Shown here: positions 46,459 to 56,347 of the stretch, piece by piece
Layout: the number at the start of each line of letters is the position of its first letter
How positions within the stretch are numbered: position 1 is the stretch's first letter
NCBI GenBank assembly: GCA_937958265.1
Contig: CALGNX010000016.1
Coordinates: forward strand, 1-64,000
Direction of reading: 5' to 3'
Source: an uncultured Algibacter sp.
Lineage (GTDB): Bacteria > Bacteroidota > Bacteroidia > Flavobacteriales > Flavobacteriaceae
Length of the DNA: 64,000 nucleotides
Notes under the pieces: model-generated
What the model was told of the DNA's origin: nothing
Database searches by the model: none
What the model saw: only the letters and a program-made list of their open reading frames with translations
Made by a program: the position numbers and the translations under genes

Positions 46459-46488
46459 TTTTGGAGTATGTTATTTTATCTCCAAAAT
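46458..46488. repeat. Inverted repeat upstream of the rpsF promoter
   Basis: ATTTTGGAG (46458-46466) and CTCCAAAAT (46480-46488) are perfect 9-bp arms, 13 bases apart. They may be a dimer-type operator or help to define the divergent boundary. Confidence 0.4.
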
Positions 46489-46502
46489 TGATATTAATTT
46501 TG

Positions 46503-46533
46503 TTGGCTGTTAAAAATAAAACACCTAATTTTG
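46503..46533 (+). promoter_or_regulatory. Promoter of rpsF-rpsR-rplI
   Basis: TTG (46503-46505) and TAATTTTG (46526-46533), spaced by 20 bases, match the Bacteroidota consensus exactly. The leader before the rpsF ATG at 46563 would be about 25 bases. Confidence 0.65.
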
Positions 46534-46562
46534 CACCCAATTTAATTATAAAAACGATTTTT

Positions 46563-46901
46563 ATGAATCATTATGAAACTGTTTTCATCTTAAATCCCGT
46601 TTTATCTGATGATCAGGTAAAGGAAACAGTAAAGAAATACGAAGATTTTCTTGTTTCTAACGGCGCTAAGATGGTATCAAAAGAAAACTGGGGGCTAAAA
46701 AAATTAGCATACCCAATCCAAAACAAGAAAAGTGGATTTTACCACCTTTTTGAGTACACTGTAGATGGTGACGTAATTACACCTTTGGAGGTAGAGTTTA
46801 AACGTGATGAACGTTTTATGCGTTATTTAACAGTTGCGTTGGATAAGCATGCTATTTCATGGGCAGAAAGAAGACGAGTTAAACTTAAACAAAAAGCGTA
46901 G
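46563..46901 (+). CDS. rpsF: 30S ribosomal protein S6
   Basis: The start is the ATG at 46563 ([12 protein letters not shown]), giving 112 residues; the longer frame from 46461 would run through the promoter. The fold pattern of S6 is clear: [47 protein letters not shown] and [20 protein letters not shown]6 binds S18 on the 30S platform, and rpsR follows two bases later. Confidence 0.97.
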   Translation: MNHYETVFILNPVLSDDQVKETVKKYEDFLVSNGAKMVSKENWGLKKLAYPIQNKKSGFYHLFEYTVDGDVITPLEVEFKRDERFMRYLTVALDKHAISWAERRRVKLKQKA

Positions 46902-46903
46902 TC

Positions 46904-47203
46904 ATGGCAACATCAATAGAACAACAGTCGAAAGGAAAAAAAGATGGTGAAATCAGATATTTAACACCTCTTAATATTGATACTAATAAGAAGGCGAAAT
47001 ATTGTATGTTTCAAAAATCTGGTATCAAGTATGTTGATTACAAAGATCCAGATTTTTTAATGCGTTTTATAAATGAGCAGGGTAAAATATTGCCTCGTCG
47101 TTTAACAGGGACGTCTTTAAAATATCAAAGAAAAGTTGCTGTAGCGGTGAAAAGAGCTCGTCATTTAGCTTTAATGCCTTACGTAGCAGATTTATTAAAA
47201 TAA
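46904..47203 (+). CDS. rpsR: 30S ribosomal protein S18
   Basis: The product has 99 residues. Family motifs include [48 protein letters not shown]. The N-terminal 20 residues are a charged extension. It lies between rpsF and rplI in the standard order. Confidence 0.97.
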   Translation: MATSIEQQSKGKKDGEIRYLTPLNIDTNKKAKYCMFQKSGIKYVDYKDPDFLMRFINEQGKILPRRLTGTSLKYQRKVAVAVKRARHLALMPYVADLLK

Positions 47204-47216
47204 AATACCGATAACA

Positions 47217-47660
47217 ATGGAACTTATATTAAAACAAGACGTTGAAAATTTAGGATTTAAAGACGATGTTGTAACGGTTAAGAACGGTTATGGTAGAAAC
47301 TTTTTAATTCCTCATGGTCAAGCTGTTTTAGCTACTATTTCTGCAAAGAAAGTATTAGCTGAAAATTTAAAGCAACGTGGCTTTAAAGAAAAGAAAGTGA
47401 TTGATGATGCTAATGTAATAGCAGAAGCTATAAAAGCTTTAGAAATTAAAATACCAGCTAAGGTTGGTGCAGGAGACAAGTTGTTTGGATCAATAAACAA
47501 TATTGACGTTGCAACAGCATTAGAAAAAGAAGGACAAGCAATTGACAAGAAGTTTATAACAGTTGCAACTGTTAAACGCTTAGGTAAGTATACTGCTGTA
47601 GTACGTTTACATAGAGAAGTATCAGTTGACTTAGAGTTTGAGGTTATTGCACAAGCATAA
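47217..47660 (+). CDS. rplI: 50S ribosomal protein L9
   Basis: This 147-residue protein starts MELILKQDVENLGFKDDVVTVKNGYGRNFLIP, the classic L9 N domain. A long helix and the C-terminal rRNA-binding domain follow. It is the last gene of the operon and is followed 22 bases later by a terminator. Confidence 0.97.
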   Translation: MELILKQDVENLGFKDDVVTVKNGYGRNFLIPHGQAVLATISAKKVLAENLKQRGFKEKKVIDDANVIAEAIKALEIKIPAKVGAGDKLFGSINNIDVATALEKEGQAIDKKFITVATVKRLGKYTAVVRLHREVSVDLEFEVIAQA

Positions 47661-47682
47661 ATCTAATAGATATAATTTTTAG

Positions 47683-47709
47683 AAGCCTCAACGTAAGTTG
47701 GGGCTTTTT
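47683..47709 (+). terminator. Rho-independent terminator of the rpsF operon
   Basis: AAGCCTCAAC (47683-47692) pairs with GTTGGGGCTT (47697-47706), with one G-U pair and a GTAA loop, followed by T residues. Confidence 0.92.
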
Positions 47710-47789
47710 CATTCAAGTTTTTTATTTAAATATTTTATTGAATAGAAAATGATAGGCTTTTATAAGTTTACGAAAATAAAATTAGAATA

Positions 47790-48257
47790 ATGAAATACGC
47801 AAGGCTTACCAAGGAACAATTTGAAGAATTACATCAAGAATTTATAAATTTTTTGGCAACTCAATCCATTACCGCAGATGAGTGGTCTAATTTAAAAGCT
47901 AATAAACCAGATTTAGCTGAAATGGAATTGGACATGTTTAGCGATTTAATTTGGGAAGGCGCTTTAAAGAAAGCTGAATATATAGAGCATTTTGCACCAA
48001 AGCATATTTATTTGTTTCATTTAAAGGAAAATAAAATGCATGCTATTGTTGTTAATGTGAAAAATGATATTGATATCACTACGCAAGAAGGATATGATTG
48101 GCTTCGGGAAAATCTATTAGATGATAATGTTGAATTTTTACAAGCAGATAAAAATTACTCCGATGATAAAAATTTGGATAAATTTAAAATGATTGAGCAA
48201 GGCGCCTCTATTACTAAAGGTGAATTATACCACTACTTCCATAAATTAATAAATTAA
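47790..48257 (+). CDS. DUF6495 family protein
   Basis: The product has 155 residues, acidic, without signal peptide. It begins MKYARLTKEQFEELHQEFINFLA, and has WSNLKANKPDLAEMELDMFSDLIWEGAL and a GELYHYFHKLI ending. I recall this as a Bacteroidota-specific family (DUF6495) of unknown function. It stands alone between the ribosomal operon and hisS. Confidence 0.7.
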   Translation: MKYARLTKEQFEELHQEFINFLATQSITADEWSNLKANKPDLAEMELDMFSDLIWEGALKKAEYIEHFAPKHIYLFHLKENKMHAIVVNVKNDIDITTQEGYDWLRENLLDDNVEFLQADKNYSDDKNLDKFKMIEQGASITKGELYHYFHKLIN

Positions 48258-48394
48258 ATATTAATATTAAAAACGGCTGTTATTACTACTAAATTTGCTC
48301 CTATTTAATAAATATTACTTTTTAGCATGTAATGTAAGTTGTAAAAAACACTGTTTATTTTTATTTAAAATATCCAAATATCATTTGCATTAAT

Positions 48395-48402
48395 TATTTT
48401 TG
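48395..48402 (+). promoter_or_regulatory. Likely minus-7 box of hisS
   Basis: TATTTTTG matches TAnnTTTG. I see no good TTG at the right distance upstream. The leader would be about 100 bases, with two short hairpins: AATTATT-TT-AATAATT near 48459-48474 and CCTG-T5-CAGG at 48486-48498, the second just before the ATG at 48507. Confidence 0.4.
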
Positions 48403-48506
48403 CTTAGTACCAGGTAAAAGACTGTTTTGTTGGTGTACTATAACTGTCTGAGAGAAAATTATTTTAATAATTACTAAATAAAAGGCCTGTTTTTCAGGTA
48501 ATTCAT

Positions 48507-49895
48507 ATGGCTCAAAAACCAAGTATCCCAAAGGGAACAAGAGATTTTAACCCTAAACAAGTAGCGAAAAGAAATTATATTTTTAATACTATTCAAACTG
48601 CTTTTGAGACTTTTGGATTTCAACCTATTGAAACACCTAGTTTTGAAAACTCAGAAACCTTAATGGGTAAATATGGGGAGGAAGGCGACCGGTTAATATT
48701 CAAAATTTTAAACTCAGGAGATTATTTGGCGAAAGCTAATGAGGAGGCTTATATTGAAAAAAAATCAAAAAAATTAACATCTTCAATTTCCGAAAAAGCA
48801 CTGCGTTATGATCTTACAGTACCGTTTGCTCGTTATGTAGTGCAACATCAAAATGATATTGAATTTCCTTTTAAGCGCTATCAAATTCAACCAGTTTGGA
48901 GAGCTGATAGACCTCAAAAGGGGCGTTTTAGAGAATTTTTTCAGTGCGATGCAGATGTTGTTGGAAGTTCTTCGCTTTGGCAAGAAGTTGAGTTTATTCA
49001 ATTGTACGATACCGTATTCTCAGCTTTAAAGTTAAAGGATGTTACTATTAAGATAAATAATAGAAAAATTTTAGCTGGTATTGCAGAAGTTATTGGTGCC
49101 AGTGATAAATTAATAGATTTTACAGTAGCCTTAGATAAGCTAGATAAAATTGGTGAAGCCAAAGTTAAAGAAGAAATGCGCAGTAAAGGTATCTCGGACG
49201 CAGGGATATCTAAACTTCAACCTTTATTTACTTTAGCGGGTACTTTTGAAGCTCAAATAGAGCAGTTAAGAAGTATTCTTAATACATCGGAAGAAGGAAG
49301 AAAAGGAATTGAGGAACTTGAATTTATTAATACTGCAATTAGCCAGTTGAATTTAACTACTGCTAGTTTAATTTTAGATGTAACATTAGCTCGAGGCCTC
49401 AATTATTATACAGGTGCAATTTTTGAAGTATCTGCGCCAAACACAGTTAAAATGGGATCCATTGGTGGTGGTGGCCGTTATGATGATTTAACGGGGATAT
49501 TTGGTATGAGTGGCATGAGTGGAGTAGGCATTAGTTTTGGTTTAGACCGTATTTACTTAGTACTTGAAGAGCTAAATTTGTTTCCTGAAACGGTAAGTAA
49601 AAATATAGATGTTCTATTTATAAATTTTGGAGATAAAGAAGCACTACATTGTTTAAAAATAATAAAACAATTACGAAATCAAGAAATAAATGCCGAGTTA
49701 TATCCTGATAAAATTACGAATGGCAAACATATGCGTAAGCAGATGAATCACGCTAATAATCGAAATATTCCTTACGTAGTTATTATTGGAGAAGAGGAAA
49801 TAAATTTAAATTTAGTTACTTTAAAACATATGATTTCTGGCGAGCAGGAAAAAATATCATTAGAAACTTTAATTGAAAAAATTAAAAACGGTTAA
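48507..49895 (+). CDS. hisS: Histidine-tRNA ligase
   Basis: This 462-residue class II synthetase starts IPKGTRDFNPKQ. Motif 2 is visible in QPVWRADRPQKGRFREFFQCDADVVG, the histidine-specific LARGLNYYTGAIFEV lies around residue 300, motif 3 GGGGRYDDLTGIFG follows with GVGISFGLDRIY, then the anticodon-binding domain. An insert around 78-92 is rich in lysine. Confidence 0.97.
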   Translation: MAQKPSIPKGTRDFNPKQVAKRNYIFNTIQTAFETFGFQPIETPSFENSETLMGKYGEEGDRLIFKILNSGDYLAKANEEAYIEKKSKKLTSSISEKALRYDLTVPFARYVVQHQNDIEFPFKRYQIQPVWRADRPQKGRFREFFQCDADVVGSSSLWQEVEFIQLYDTVFSALKLKDVTIKINNRKILAGIAEVIGASDKLIDFTVALDKLDKIGEAKVKEEMRSKGISDAGISKLQPLFTLAGTFEAQIEQLRSILNTSEEGRKGIEELEFINTAISQLNLTTASLILDVTLARGLNYYTGAIFEVSAPNTVKMGSIGGGGRYDDLTGIFGMSGMSGVGISFGLDRIYLVLEELNLFPETVSKNIDVLFINFGDKEALHCLKIIKQLRNQEINAELYPDKITNGKHMRKQMNHANNRNIPYVVIIGEEEINLNLVTLKHMISGEQEKISLETLIEKIKNG

Positions 49896-50151
49896 GTTAT
49901 TTTTATACTACAATAAGATTCGGTGTTTTAAATTACTATATTTTACGATTTGAATAAAACAAAATTTTATTACTTTAATAGTTTTATTAAAGTCAGTACA
50001 GGTAGCATAAATAAACTTTATACTTGATTGCTTTTGTAATGATAAATAGTTTAAGGCTATAAATAATTTATTTCTTAGCTTTTAGTGTCTAGAAAGTAAA
50101 TAGTATTATTTGTTTATTTGGGTGTAGCAATGGAGTAGTCAACTATTTCCG

Positions 50152-51486
50152 CTAAGGCAATAAAAATTTAGATAAAATACGCTGCACATCTGTATTATCG
50201 GTTTGAGGTATTAAAAAATTTTCTAAAGCATCAGCATGAATTATTTGTTCTGCTTTATCAACAAATCCATAACCTTGGTAATTGCCTTCTTTTATTAGTA
50301 TAAAGGCTTCTTCAGAGGGACGTCTTCCTTTTTGCTTAATTATTTTGTTTAAATTATCATTTTTAATGTAATGAATCGCTTTTAAAACTTTGGTATTATA
50401 ATCTTTAGTATTTTCTTGTTGAGAACAGATACCTTGGCAAGTCTCTATTTTATAATGGTTACAGGTAACAACATTTTGCTGTAAAGCAGAATATTTAGGG
50501 CATAATTTAAAATCGGAGCAAATTTTTTCTAAAAAAGCTATAGTATCACGTTTATTATTTAAGATTTTAATAGGATTTGGACATAGTTTTAAAATATTAT
50601 AAGTGAAATGCATAACCCCTTTTCTATCTGTATAATTAAAAACACCGTAGCGTTTAACTGTTTTTTTAGAAGCTACATTATATTGTGGATAGTGTTTTTT
50701 TATAGCAGCATCTTCCATTAGTAAAGCTATAGTTTCGCTTCCAGATTCTTCAAAATCAATATGTGCAGTTTCTCTACAAAGATCTAATTCTTTCTGCTTT
50801 TTGTCATAAAAATGGCTAAGTACTCTTTTTTTTATATTTTTTGCCTTGCCAACATATATAATAGTTTGCTTTTTATTTAAAAAATAATAGATACCAGGTG
50901 TATTGGGAATTTTTTCAAAAACATGGTCTGGTAAATGTGCAGGTAAAGTTGCTTGTCTACTGTTTGCTTTCAAAAAAGCAGTAAACACATCTTCCGCATG
51001 CGTTTGTTGTTGTAATTTTGAAAATAAAATAACAGTGGCCTCAGCATCTCCTCGAGCACGATGTCTACCTTCAATGTTAATATTTAAATCATTACATAAT
51101 TTACCTAAGCTATAAGAACGATGCCCAGGTAGTAGTTTTCGAGACAAGCGAACTGTACACAATTTCTTTCTTTGAAATATTATACCTAATCGCGAAAATT
51201 CGCCACGGATTACATTAAAATCGAAATTAACATTATGGGCTACAAATATGGTATTTGCTGTTATTTGTAAAACCTGATTAGCAATTTCAGAAAAAGTTGG
51301 CGCATCACTAACCATTTGGTTATCAATTCCTGTTAAAGCTGTTATATGTAGCGGAATTAAAGTCTCAGGATTTACTAACGATGTAAATTCGTCGATTATG
51401 TTACCTTTTTCATATTTAAAAATAGAAATTTCGGTAATACGATTGGTTCGTCCCGTTGTTTCAACATCAATAATTGTATAAGCCAT
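50152..51486 (-). CDS. DEDDh exonuclease fused to a GIY-YIG (UvrC-like) domain
   Basis: In this 444-residue protein the N-terminal DnaQ-type 3'-5' exonuclease begins TIIDVETTG, with D7 and E9. It continues with HNVNFDFNVIR and a HRARGDAEAT end motif. From about residue 195 a GIY-YIG nuclease follows (GIYYFLNKKQTIIYVGKAKNIKKRVLSHF) with the UvrC-like ESGSETIALLMEDAAIKKHYPQYN. The combination is known from Bacteroidota and from Cho-like proteins and suggests a role in nucleotide excision or flap processing. It lies downstream of the ligase-associated repair cassette. Confidence 0.9.
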   Translation of the reverse strand: MAYTIIDVETTGRTNRITEISIFKYEKGNIIDEFTSLVNPETLIPLHITALTGIDNQMVSDAPTFSEIANQVLQITANTIFVAHNVNFDFNVIRGEFSRLGIIFQRKKLCTVRLSRKLLPGHRSYSLGKLCNDLNINIEGRHRARGDAEATVILFSKLQQQTHAEDVFTAFLKANSRQATLPAHLPDHVFEKIPNTPGIYYFLNKKQTIIYVGKAKNIKKRVLSHFYDKKQKELDLCRETAHIDFEESGSETIALLMEDAAIKKHYPQYNVASKKTVKRYGVFNYTDRKGVMHFTYNILKLCPNPIKILNNKRDTIAFLEKICSDFKLCPKYSALQQNVVTCNHYKIETCQGICSQQENTKDYNTKVLKAIHYIKNDNLNKIIKQKGRRPSEEAFILIKEGNYQGYGFVDKAEQIIHADALENFLIPQTDNTDVQRILSKFLLP

Positions 51487-51645
51487 ACGTTTTAATTAAT
51501 CTTGTTAGTGAAAAATTTAAATTAAAGAATTAGCAGGTGGTCATATAAACATAACATTTTATAAGCACGTTATCTTTAATGATGTTACCGTTTTTATAGG
51601 TAAAACTTGTACTATGATTTTTTTGTAATACATTAAAAATTTATA

Positions 51646-52299
51646 TCAAATTAATTCAAAAATATGATCTTCTGTAAAGGCGTAGTTAATTACTTTTTCT
51701 AACGGTGGTTTTGTATTTAGCCCGGTAAATAAACTGAATGCGGGCAGAATTAATTGATTTTTTGAAATCTGATAACACGGCAATTTAATGCGTTGTTTAC
51801 CTTTACCTTTTAATAAAACGCCAGGGTGTGTATGCCCCGAAATTTGAAATACATTATCTATAGAATTTAAGCTTTCATGAATAAAATTAAAAGGGGATAT
51901 GTGATGGGTGGTAAAAATATTCCAATCAAAAAATAGGTCTGAGATTTCAGAAGAAATTTTATCATGATTTCCTTTAACCAGGATTAAATTTATTTTTTCA
52001 ACTGTATCAAGCCAATTTCTAAAAATTTTAAATTCATTATTTATTCCAGCATGAAATAAATCGCCTACAACCATAAGTTGTTTTGCTTTAAAAAAAGAAA
52101 GTAGCTGTTTTAAACGTTCCAAATCGTTGTTAAGAACTTCTGTTGAAACTGGAATACCGCTTTTTCTAAAATGTGCTGCTTTTCCAACGTGCAAATCGGA
52201 AATAATAAGCATCTCTTGTTTAGGCCAATACACAGCACGGTGGTTGGTTAGCGTTAAGGTTTCATTTTTACAAATTATATTTTTGGTTACTATATTCAT
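51646..52299 (-). CDS. pdeM: Ligase-associated DNA damage response endonuclease PdeM
   Basis: This 217-residue metallophosphoesterase shows the metal-binding set SDLHVGK (D35, H37), VVGDLFHAG (D80) and GNHDKI (110-113), and GHTHPG towards the C terminus. PdeM is the nuclease of the ligase-associated repair cassette. Its ATG overlaps the helicase stop by four bases (ATGA), so translation is coupled. Confidence 0.93.
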   Translation of the reverse strand: MNIVTKNIICKNETLTLTNHRAVYWPKQEMLIISDLHVGKAAHFRKSGIPVSTEVLNNDLERLKQLLSFFKAKQLMVVGDLFHAGINNEFKIFRNWLDTVEKINLILVKGNHDKISSEISDLFFDWNIFTTHHISPFNFIHESLNSIDNVFQISGHTHPGVLLKGKGKQRIKLPCYQISKNQLILPAFSLFTGLNTKPPLEKVINYAFTEDHIFELI

Positions 52300-54755
52300 T
52301 TGGTGTTTTTCAAGGCTTCTTTTTGCAAGCGTTCAATACGTTTACTAAGGCTTTCGTTACTTAAAGAATTTCTTAAACTATCTACTTTAATAGGGAAACT
52401 TAAAGGCGTAAAACTTTTGGAGCGTTTAATTATAATATCACTATTTTCTATTCGAATAAAGGCCTCGCGCAACCTTACTTCTTCTAATTGCTGATTAAAA
52501 ACTTCTGAATAAGCTTGTTTTAATAATAAGTTTTGAGGTTCATAATCTTCAAGTACCCTAAAAATTAAGCCTGACGAGGATTGTAAGCTTTTATTGTTTT
52601 GGCGTTTCCCTGGCATAGATTGTACAACTAAACCAGCGATAACTGCAATATCTCTAAATTTTCGCGATGCCATTTCCGATGCATTTATACTACCAACAAC
52701 ATCTTCCATTAAATTATTTTTAGAAACCACAGAAGCAACATTATCTTCATTAAGTGGAATAGCTTGGTCGCTAAGTAGCTCAAATCCATAATCGTTCATG
52801 GCTATTGTAAAGGTGAGTGGCGTAATTTTGCTTAGTCTGTAAGCTATAAGTGCTGCCATAACTTCGTGCACTAAGCGGCCCTCAAAAGGGTACATAAATA
52901 TATGATAACCTTCCTTAGTTTCTATAAGTTCAATTAAAAATTCATTGGCTTTTGGAATATGCGAATGTAAACCCTGCCTTGCAATTAAAGGATGTAAAAA
53001 TTTCAATTCACGCTCACGTATGCTTGGGCTTAGCGCGTCGGCTAATTTTATTCTTAAAAAGTGACTTAAATGTGATGTTAATGGTAAACGACCACCATTA
53101 TAACTTGGTATCATGGCTTTTTTTGCCTTGCTTATTTTTACGTAAACCGTCATATCCTTAATATGAAGCATCTCTAAAACACGCCCAGCTAAAACAAAGC
53201 TAGCTTTAGGTTTTAAGCGCGAAATAAAATATTCTTCAATCATGCCCACATAACCGCCCGAAATAAATTTAACGCGTAACATAGAGCTACTAACAATTAC
53301 ACCAATATTCATACGGTGTAGCATACTTATACGTCTGCTTTTTACACGATAAACGTTTTTTTCGTCTTTAATAACCTTATGGTATTCTTCATAGGATTTT
53401 AGTGTGGTTCCGCCTTGTGTAATAAATAATAATGCCCAGGAAAATTCGTCTTCTGTAAGGTAAGCGTAAGCGTGTGTTTGTTTTAATAAGGTATAAATTT
53501 CTTTTGCTAAAAATCCTTCGCCAACAGCTAATGTAATTAAAAACTGAACCATCACATCAAAACATAGCACTAGTGGTAATCGCGATTCAATTTTATGCTG
53601 TTTTACGGCCTCTTTTAAAGCCGAAATTTCAATAAGCTCTAAAGAATGCGTGGGGACAAAATATATTTTTGAAGTTTCGTAAGGTGAGTGGCCACTGCGG
53701 CCTGCGCGCTGCATAAATCGTGCGATACCTTTAGAGGAACCAATTTGAATTACACAATCTACAGGCTTAAAATCCACTCCTAAATCTAGAGACGATGTAC
53801 AAATAACAGCCTTTAATTTACCTTCTGATATACTATCCTCAATCCAATTACGCAACTTAGCATCTATAGAGCCATGATGGATGGCAATCTGCCCTGCTAA
53901 ATCTGGTGCGGCGTCTAATATAATTTGATACCACATTTCACTTTGGTTACGCGTATTTGTAAAAATTAGCGTGGTAGTGTTTTCATAAATAATTGGTACA
54001 ATTTTAGAACTCATGGACGCTCCTAAATGTCCAGACCAAGGCAAAACCTCAATAGCGTTTGGTAATACAGACACAATTTTAATCTTCTTTTTCTCTTTAG
54101 CAGTAATCATTATGGTTTTAGTATCTGCGTAGGGGATAAGTACTGTTTTAGCTTCTTCCAGATTCCCGATAGTGGCTGTAATACCCCAAATTTTTAAATT
54201 GGGAGAAAGGGTTTTAAGTCGGGATATTAAAAGCTCTGTTAAAATGCCGCGTTTATTTCCTAAAAGTTCGTGCCATTCATCAATAGCTATGCAATTTATG
54301 TTTTTAAACCAACGCGAATTATTTTTCTGCGAAAACAAGAGGTGTATAGTTTCTGGCGTTGTTAATAAAACATCTGGCATGAGTCGCTCTTGCTGGCGCC
54401 TTGTTTTTGTTGGCGTATCCCCATTTCTTACAGCAACTGTCCAATCTAAACCAATCGATTCTATAGCAGCATTCATGGCTTTGGCCAAATCTTTTGCTAG
54501 GGAGCGTAAGGGGCTTACCCAAAGTAGTTTTAATCCTTTTTTATAGTTTTCAGGATGGTTTAAATAATCTATAATTACGCCAAGAAAAACAGAATATGTT
54601 TTACCAAAACCAGTAGGGGCTACTACGATACCACTGTAATTATTACCAATACTTTGCCATGTTTTTAATTGAAACGTAAAGGGTTTGTGTCCCTTATCAA
54701 TAAAGTGTTTTTCTACAATTTTAAAGCCTTCGCTTTCTAAAAATTTCGAACTCAT
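52296..54755 (-). CDS. Ligase-associated DNA damage response DEXH-box helicase (Lhr-like)
   Basis: This 819-residue SF2 helicase has Walker A APTGFGKT at 46-53, DEWH at 159-162, TATIGN motif III and an AGRSGHS motif VI around residue 352. The C-terminal half has the Lhr-type winged-helix and core regions. A role as a partner of PdeM and the ATP-dependent ligase in DNA damage response is established by co-occurrence in known families. Its ends overlap both neighbours by four bases. Confidence 0.95.
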   Translation of the reverse strand: MSSKFLESEGFKIVEKHFIDKGHKPFTFQLKTWQSIGNNYSGIVVAPTGFGKTYSVFLGVIIDYLNHPENYKKGLKLLWVSPLRSLAKDLAKAMNAAIESIGLDWTVAVRNGDTPTKTRRQQERLMPDVLLTTPETIHLLFSQKNNSRWFKNINCIAIDEWHELLGNKRGILTELLISRLKTLSPNLKIWGITATIGNLEEAKTVLIPYADTKTIMITAKEKKKIKIVSVLPNAIEVLPWSGHLGASMSSKIVPIIYENTTTLIFTNTRNQSEMWYQIILDAAPDLAGQIAIHHGSIDAKLRNWIEDSISEGKLKAVICTSSLDLGVDFKPVDCVIQIGSSKGIARFMQRAGRSGHSPYETSKIYFVPTHSLELIEISALKEAVKQHKIESRLPLVLCFDVMVQFLITLAVGEGFLAKEIYTLLKQTHAYAYLTEDEFSWALLFITQGGTTLKSYEEYHKVIKDEKNVYRVKSRRISMLHRMNIGVIVSSSMLRVKFISGGYVGMIEEYFISRLKPKASFVLAGRVLEMLHIKDMTVYVKISKAKKAMIPSYNGGRLPLTSHLSHFLRIKLADALSPSIRERELKFLHPLIARQGLHSHIPKANEFLIELIETKEGYHIFMYPFEGRLVHEVMAALIAYRLSKITPLTFTIAMNDYGFELLSDQAIPLNEDNVASVVSKNNLMEDVVGSINASEMASRKFRDIAVIAGLVVQSMPGKRQNNKSLQSSSGLIFRVLEDYEPQNLLLKQAYSEVFNQQLEEVRLREAFIRIENSDIIIKRSKSFTPLSFPIKVDSLRNSLSNESLSKRIERLQKEALKNTK

Positions 54756-56347
54756 TGTACTTCAATTAAGGCTTTAACAGTTGCTATGGTATCTATATCT
54801 GCAATGGTTTTATCGCGGCGCCAACGCTTAATTCTAGGAAATCTTAGCGCCACGCCAGATTTATGTCGCTTGCTTAGTGCAATACCTTCAAAAGCAATTT
54901 CAAAAATAAGCTCTGGTTTTACGGTTCTTACGGGGCCAAATTTCTCAATGGCATTTTGGTTTACAAATTTGGATACTTCAGTAATTTCTTTATCCGTTAG
55001 CCCGCTGTATGCCTTTGCTACGGTTACTAATGTATCGTCACTTTTTACAGCAAAGGTATAATCTGTATATTTGGAACTTCGCCTACCGCTTCCTTTTTGT
55101 GCATAAATCATAACTACATCAATAGTTAGTGGGTCTACTTTCCATTTCCACCATTCGCCTTTTTTTCTGCCTACATGAAAAGTGGATGTTTTTTTCTTCA
55201 GCATTAAACCTTCGCTGTTTAGTTTTCTAGCAGCATTTCTAATAGTGTCTAATTCATCCCAAGTTTTAAATTTAATAATTTCAGAAATTTTAAATAAGTC
55301 ATTATCCTTGGAGAGGTTTACTAAGTTTTCTAATAACAGGCGCCGTTCAGATAATGGTTTTTCACGCACATCGTCGCCATTCCATTCTAAAATATCGTAG
55401 GTATAAAAGCCTACGGGAATATCTTCTAAAAGCTTTTTGGATATGTTTTTTCGGTTAAGCCGTTTCTGCAAATCATTAAAAATCAAGACACTATTATTTT
55501 TCAGCGCTAAAATTTCGCCATCAATAACAAAATCATCTTTAAAATTTTTAAAAAGGGCTTTAATTTCAGGAAATTGAGACGTAACAAGTTCTTCACCTCT
55601 AGACCAAATATAAATTTCGTTATTCCTTTTAATTACTTGGCCACGAATGCCGTCCCATTTGTATTCCACCTGCCAATTTTCAGGGTCTCCAATGGCGTTT
55701 AAATCTTTATCCAAAGCATACGCCAAACAAAAGGGGTAAGGCTTGGAGTTGTCGTAATTAATATGTTTTCCATCTAATAAATCGTTAAAAGAAATGGTGT
55801 TTATATCCCAATTACCAATAATGCTGTGCATAAGCTGGTTAGCATCAATACCCGATAGTTTGGAAAGGGCGTTAACCAATGTTTTTTTTGAGACTCCAAT
55901 TCTAAAGCTACCACCAATAAGTTTGTTAAAAATAAGCCGCTCTTGCATGTGTAAACCCGACCATGCATTTAGTACGTAATCTTTTTTGTCAGCCTCAGAT
56001 TTTGGTTTTAATTTAATAATTTCTGCCATCCATTCATGCAAAGGTTTATTAATCTCATGCGTTGGGTCTGGTAGTAAAAGTGCCATGGTTTCGCCTAAAT
56101 CGCCAACGGCACTGTACGACTCTAAAAACAGCCATTCTGGGAGTTTAATTATTTCTGTACACCATAAGCGCATTAAGGTCGATTTTACAGGCCTTGGTGG
56201 TCGCTTACCTGTAAAAATAGCGATTAGCCACAGCTTATCTTTTTCTTGGGCATGGGTAAAATAATTTACCAATGCGTTTATTTTAGCATTGGTTTTATTC
56301 GTTATTTCTATGGCGTTAATAAGGTTTACAAAATCTTTCATATCCAA
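54752..56347 (-). CDS. ATP-dependent DNA ligase (ligase-associated cassette)
   Basis: This 531-residue ligase has an archaeal/LigB-like layout: an N-terminal helical DNA-binding domain (about 1-200), adenylation with the nucleophilic K230 in VEYKWDGIRGQ, and the OB domain with GEWWKWK and the late RFPRIKRWRRDK. It lies in the cassette order exonuclease-ligase-helicase-PdeM. It is distinct from the NAD-dependent replicative ligase, which is not in this window. Confidence 0.96.
   Translation of the reverse strand: MDMKDFVNLINAIEITNKTNAKINALVNYFTHAQEKDKLWLIAIFTGKRPPRPVKSTLMRLWCTEIIKLPEWLFLESYSAVGDLGETMALLLPDPTHEINKPLHEWMAEIIKLKPKSEADKKDYVLNAWSGLHMQERLIFNKLIGGSFRIGVSKKTLVNALSKLSGIDANQLMHSIIGNWDINTISFNDLLDGKHINYDNSKPYPFCLAYALDKDLNAIGDPENWQVEYKWDGIRGQVIKRNNEIYIWSRGEELVTSQFPEIKALFKNFKDDFVIDGEILALKNNSVLIFNDLQKRLNRKNISKKLLEDIPVGFYTYDILEWNGDDVREKPLSERRLLLENLVNLSKDNDLFKISEIIKFKTWDELDTIRNAARKLNSEGLMLKKKTSTFHVGRKKGEWWKWKVDPLTIDVVMIYAQKGSGRRSSKYTDYTFAVKSDDTLVTVAKAYSGLTDKEITEVSKFVNQNAIEKFGPVRTVKPELIFEIAFEGIALSKRHKSGVALRFPRIKRWRRDKTIADIDTIATVKALIEVQ

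Noticed and set aside
46461..46562. Longer rpsF start at 46461
   Set aside because: The extension runs through a consensus promoter, and MNHYETVF at 46563 is the usual S6 start.
48410..48506. hisS leader as T-box or attenuator
   Set aside because: The hairpins are short, there is no T-box motif or histidine-rich leader peptide, and T-boxes are not typical of this phylum.
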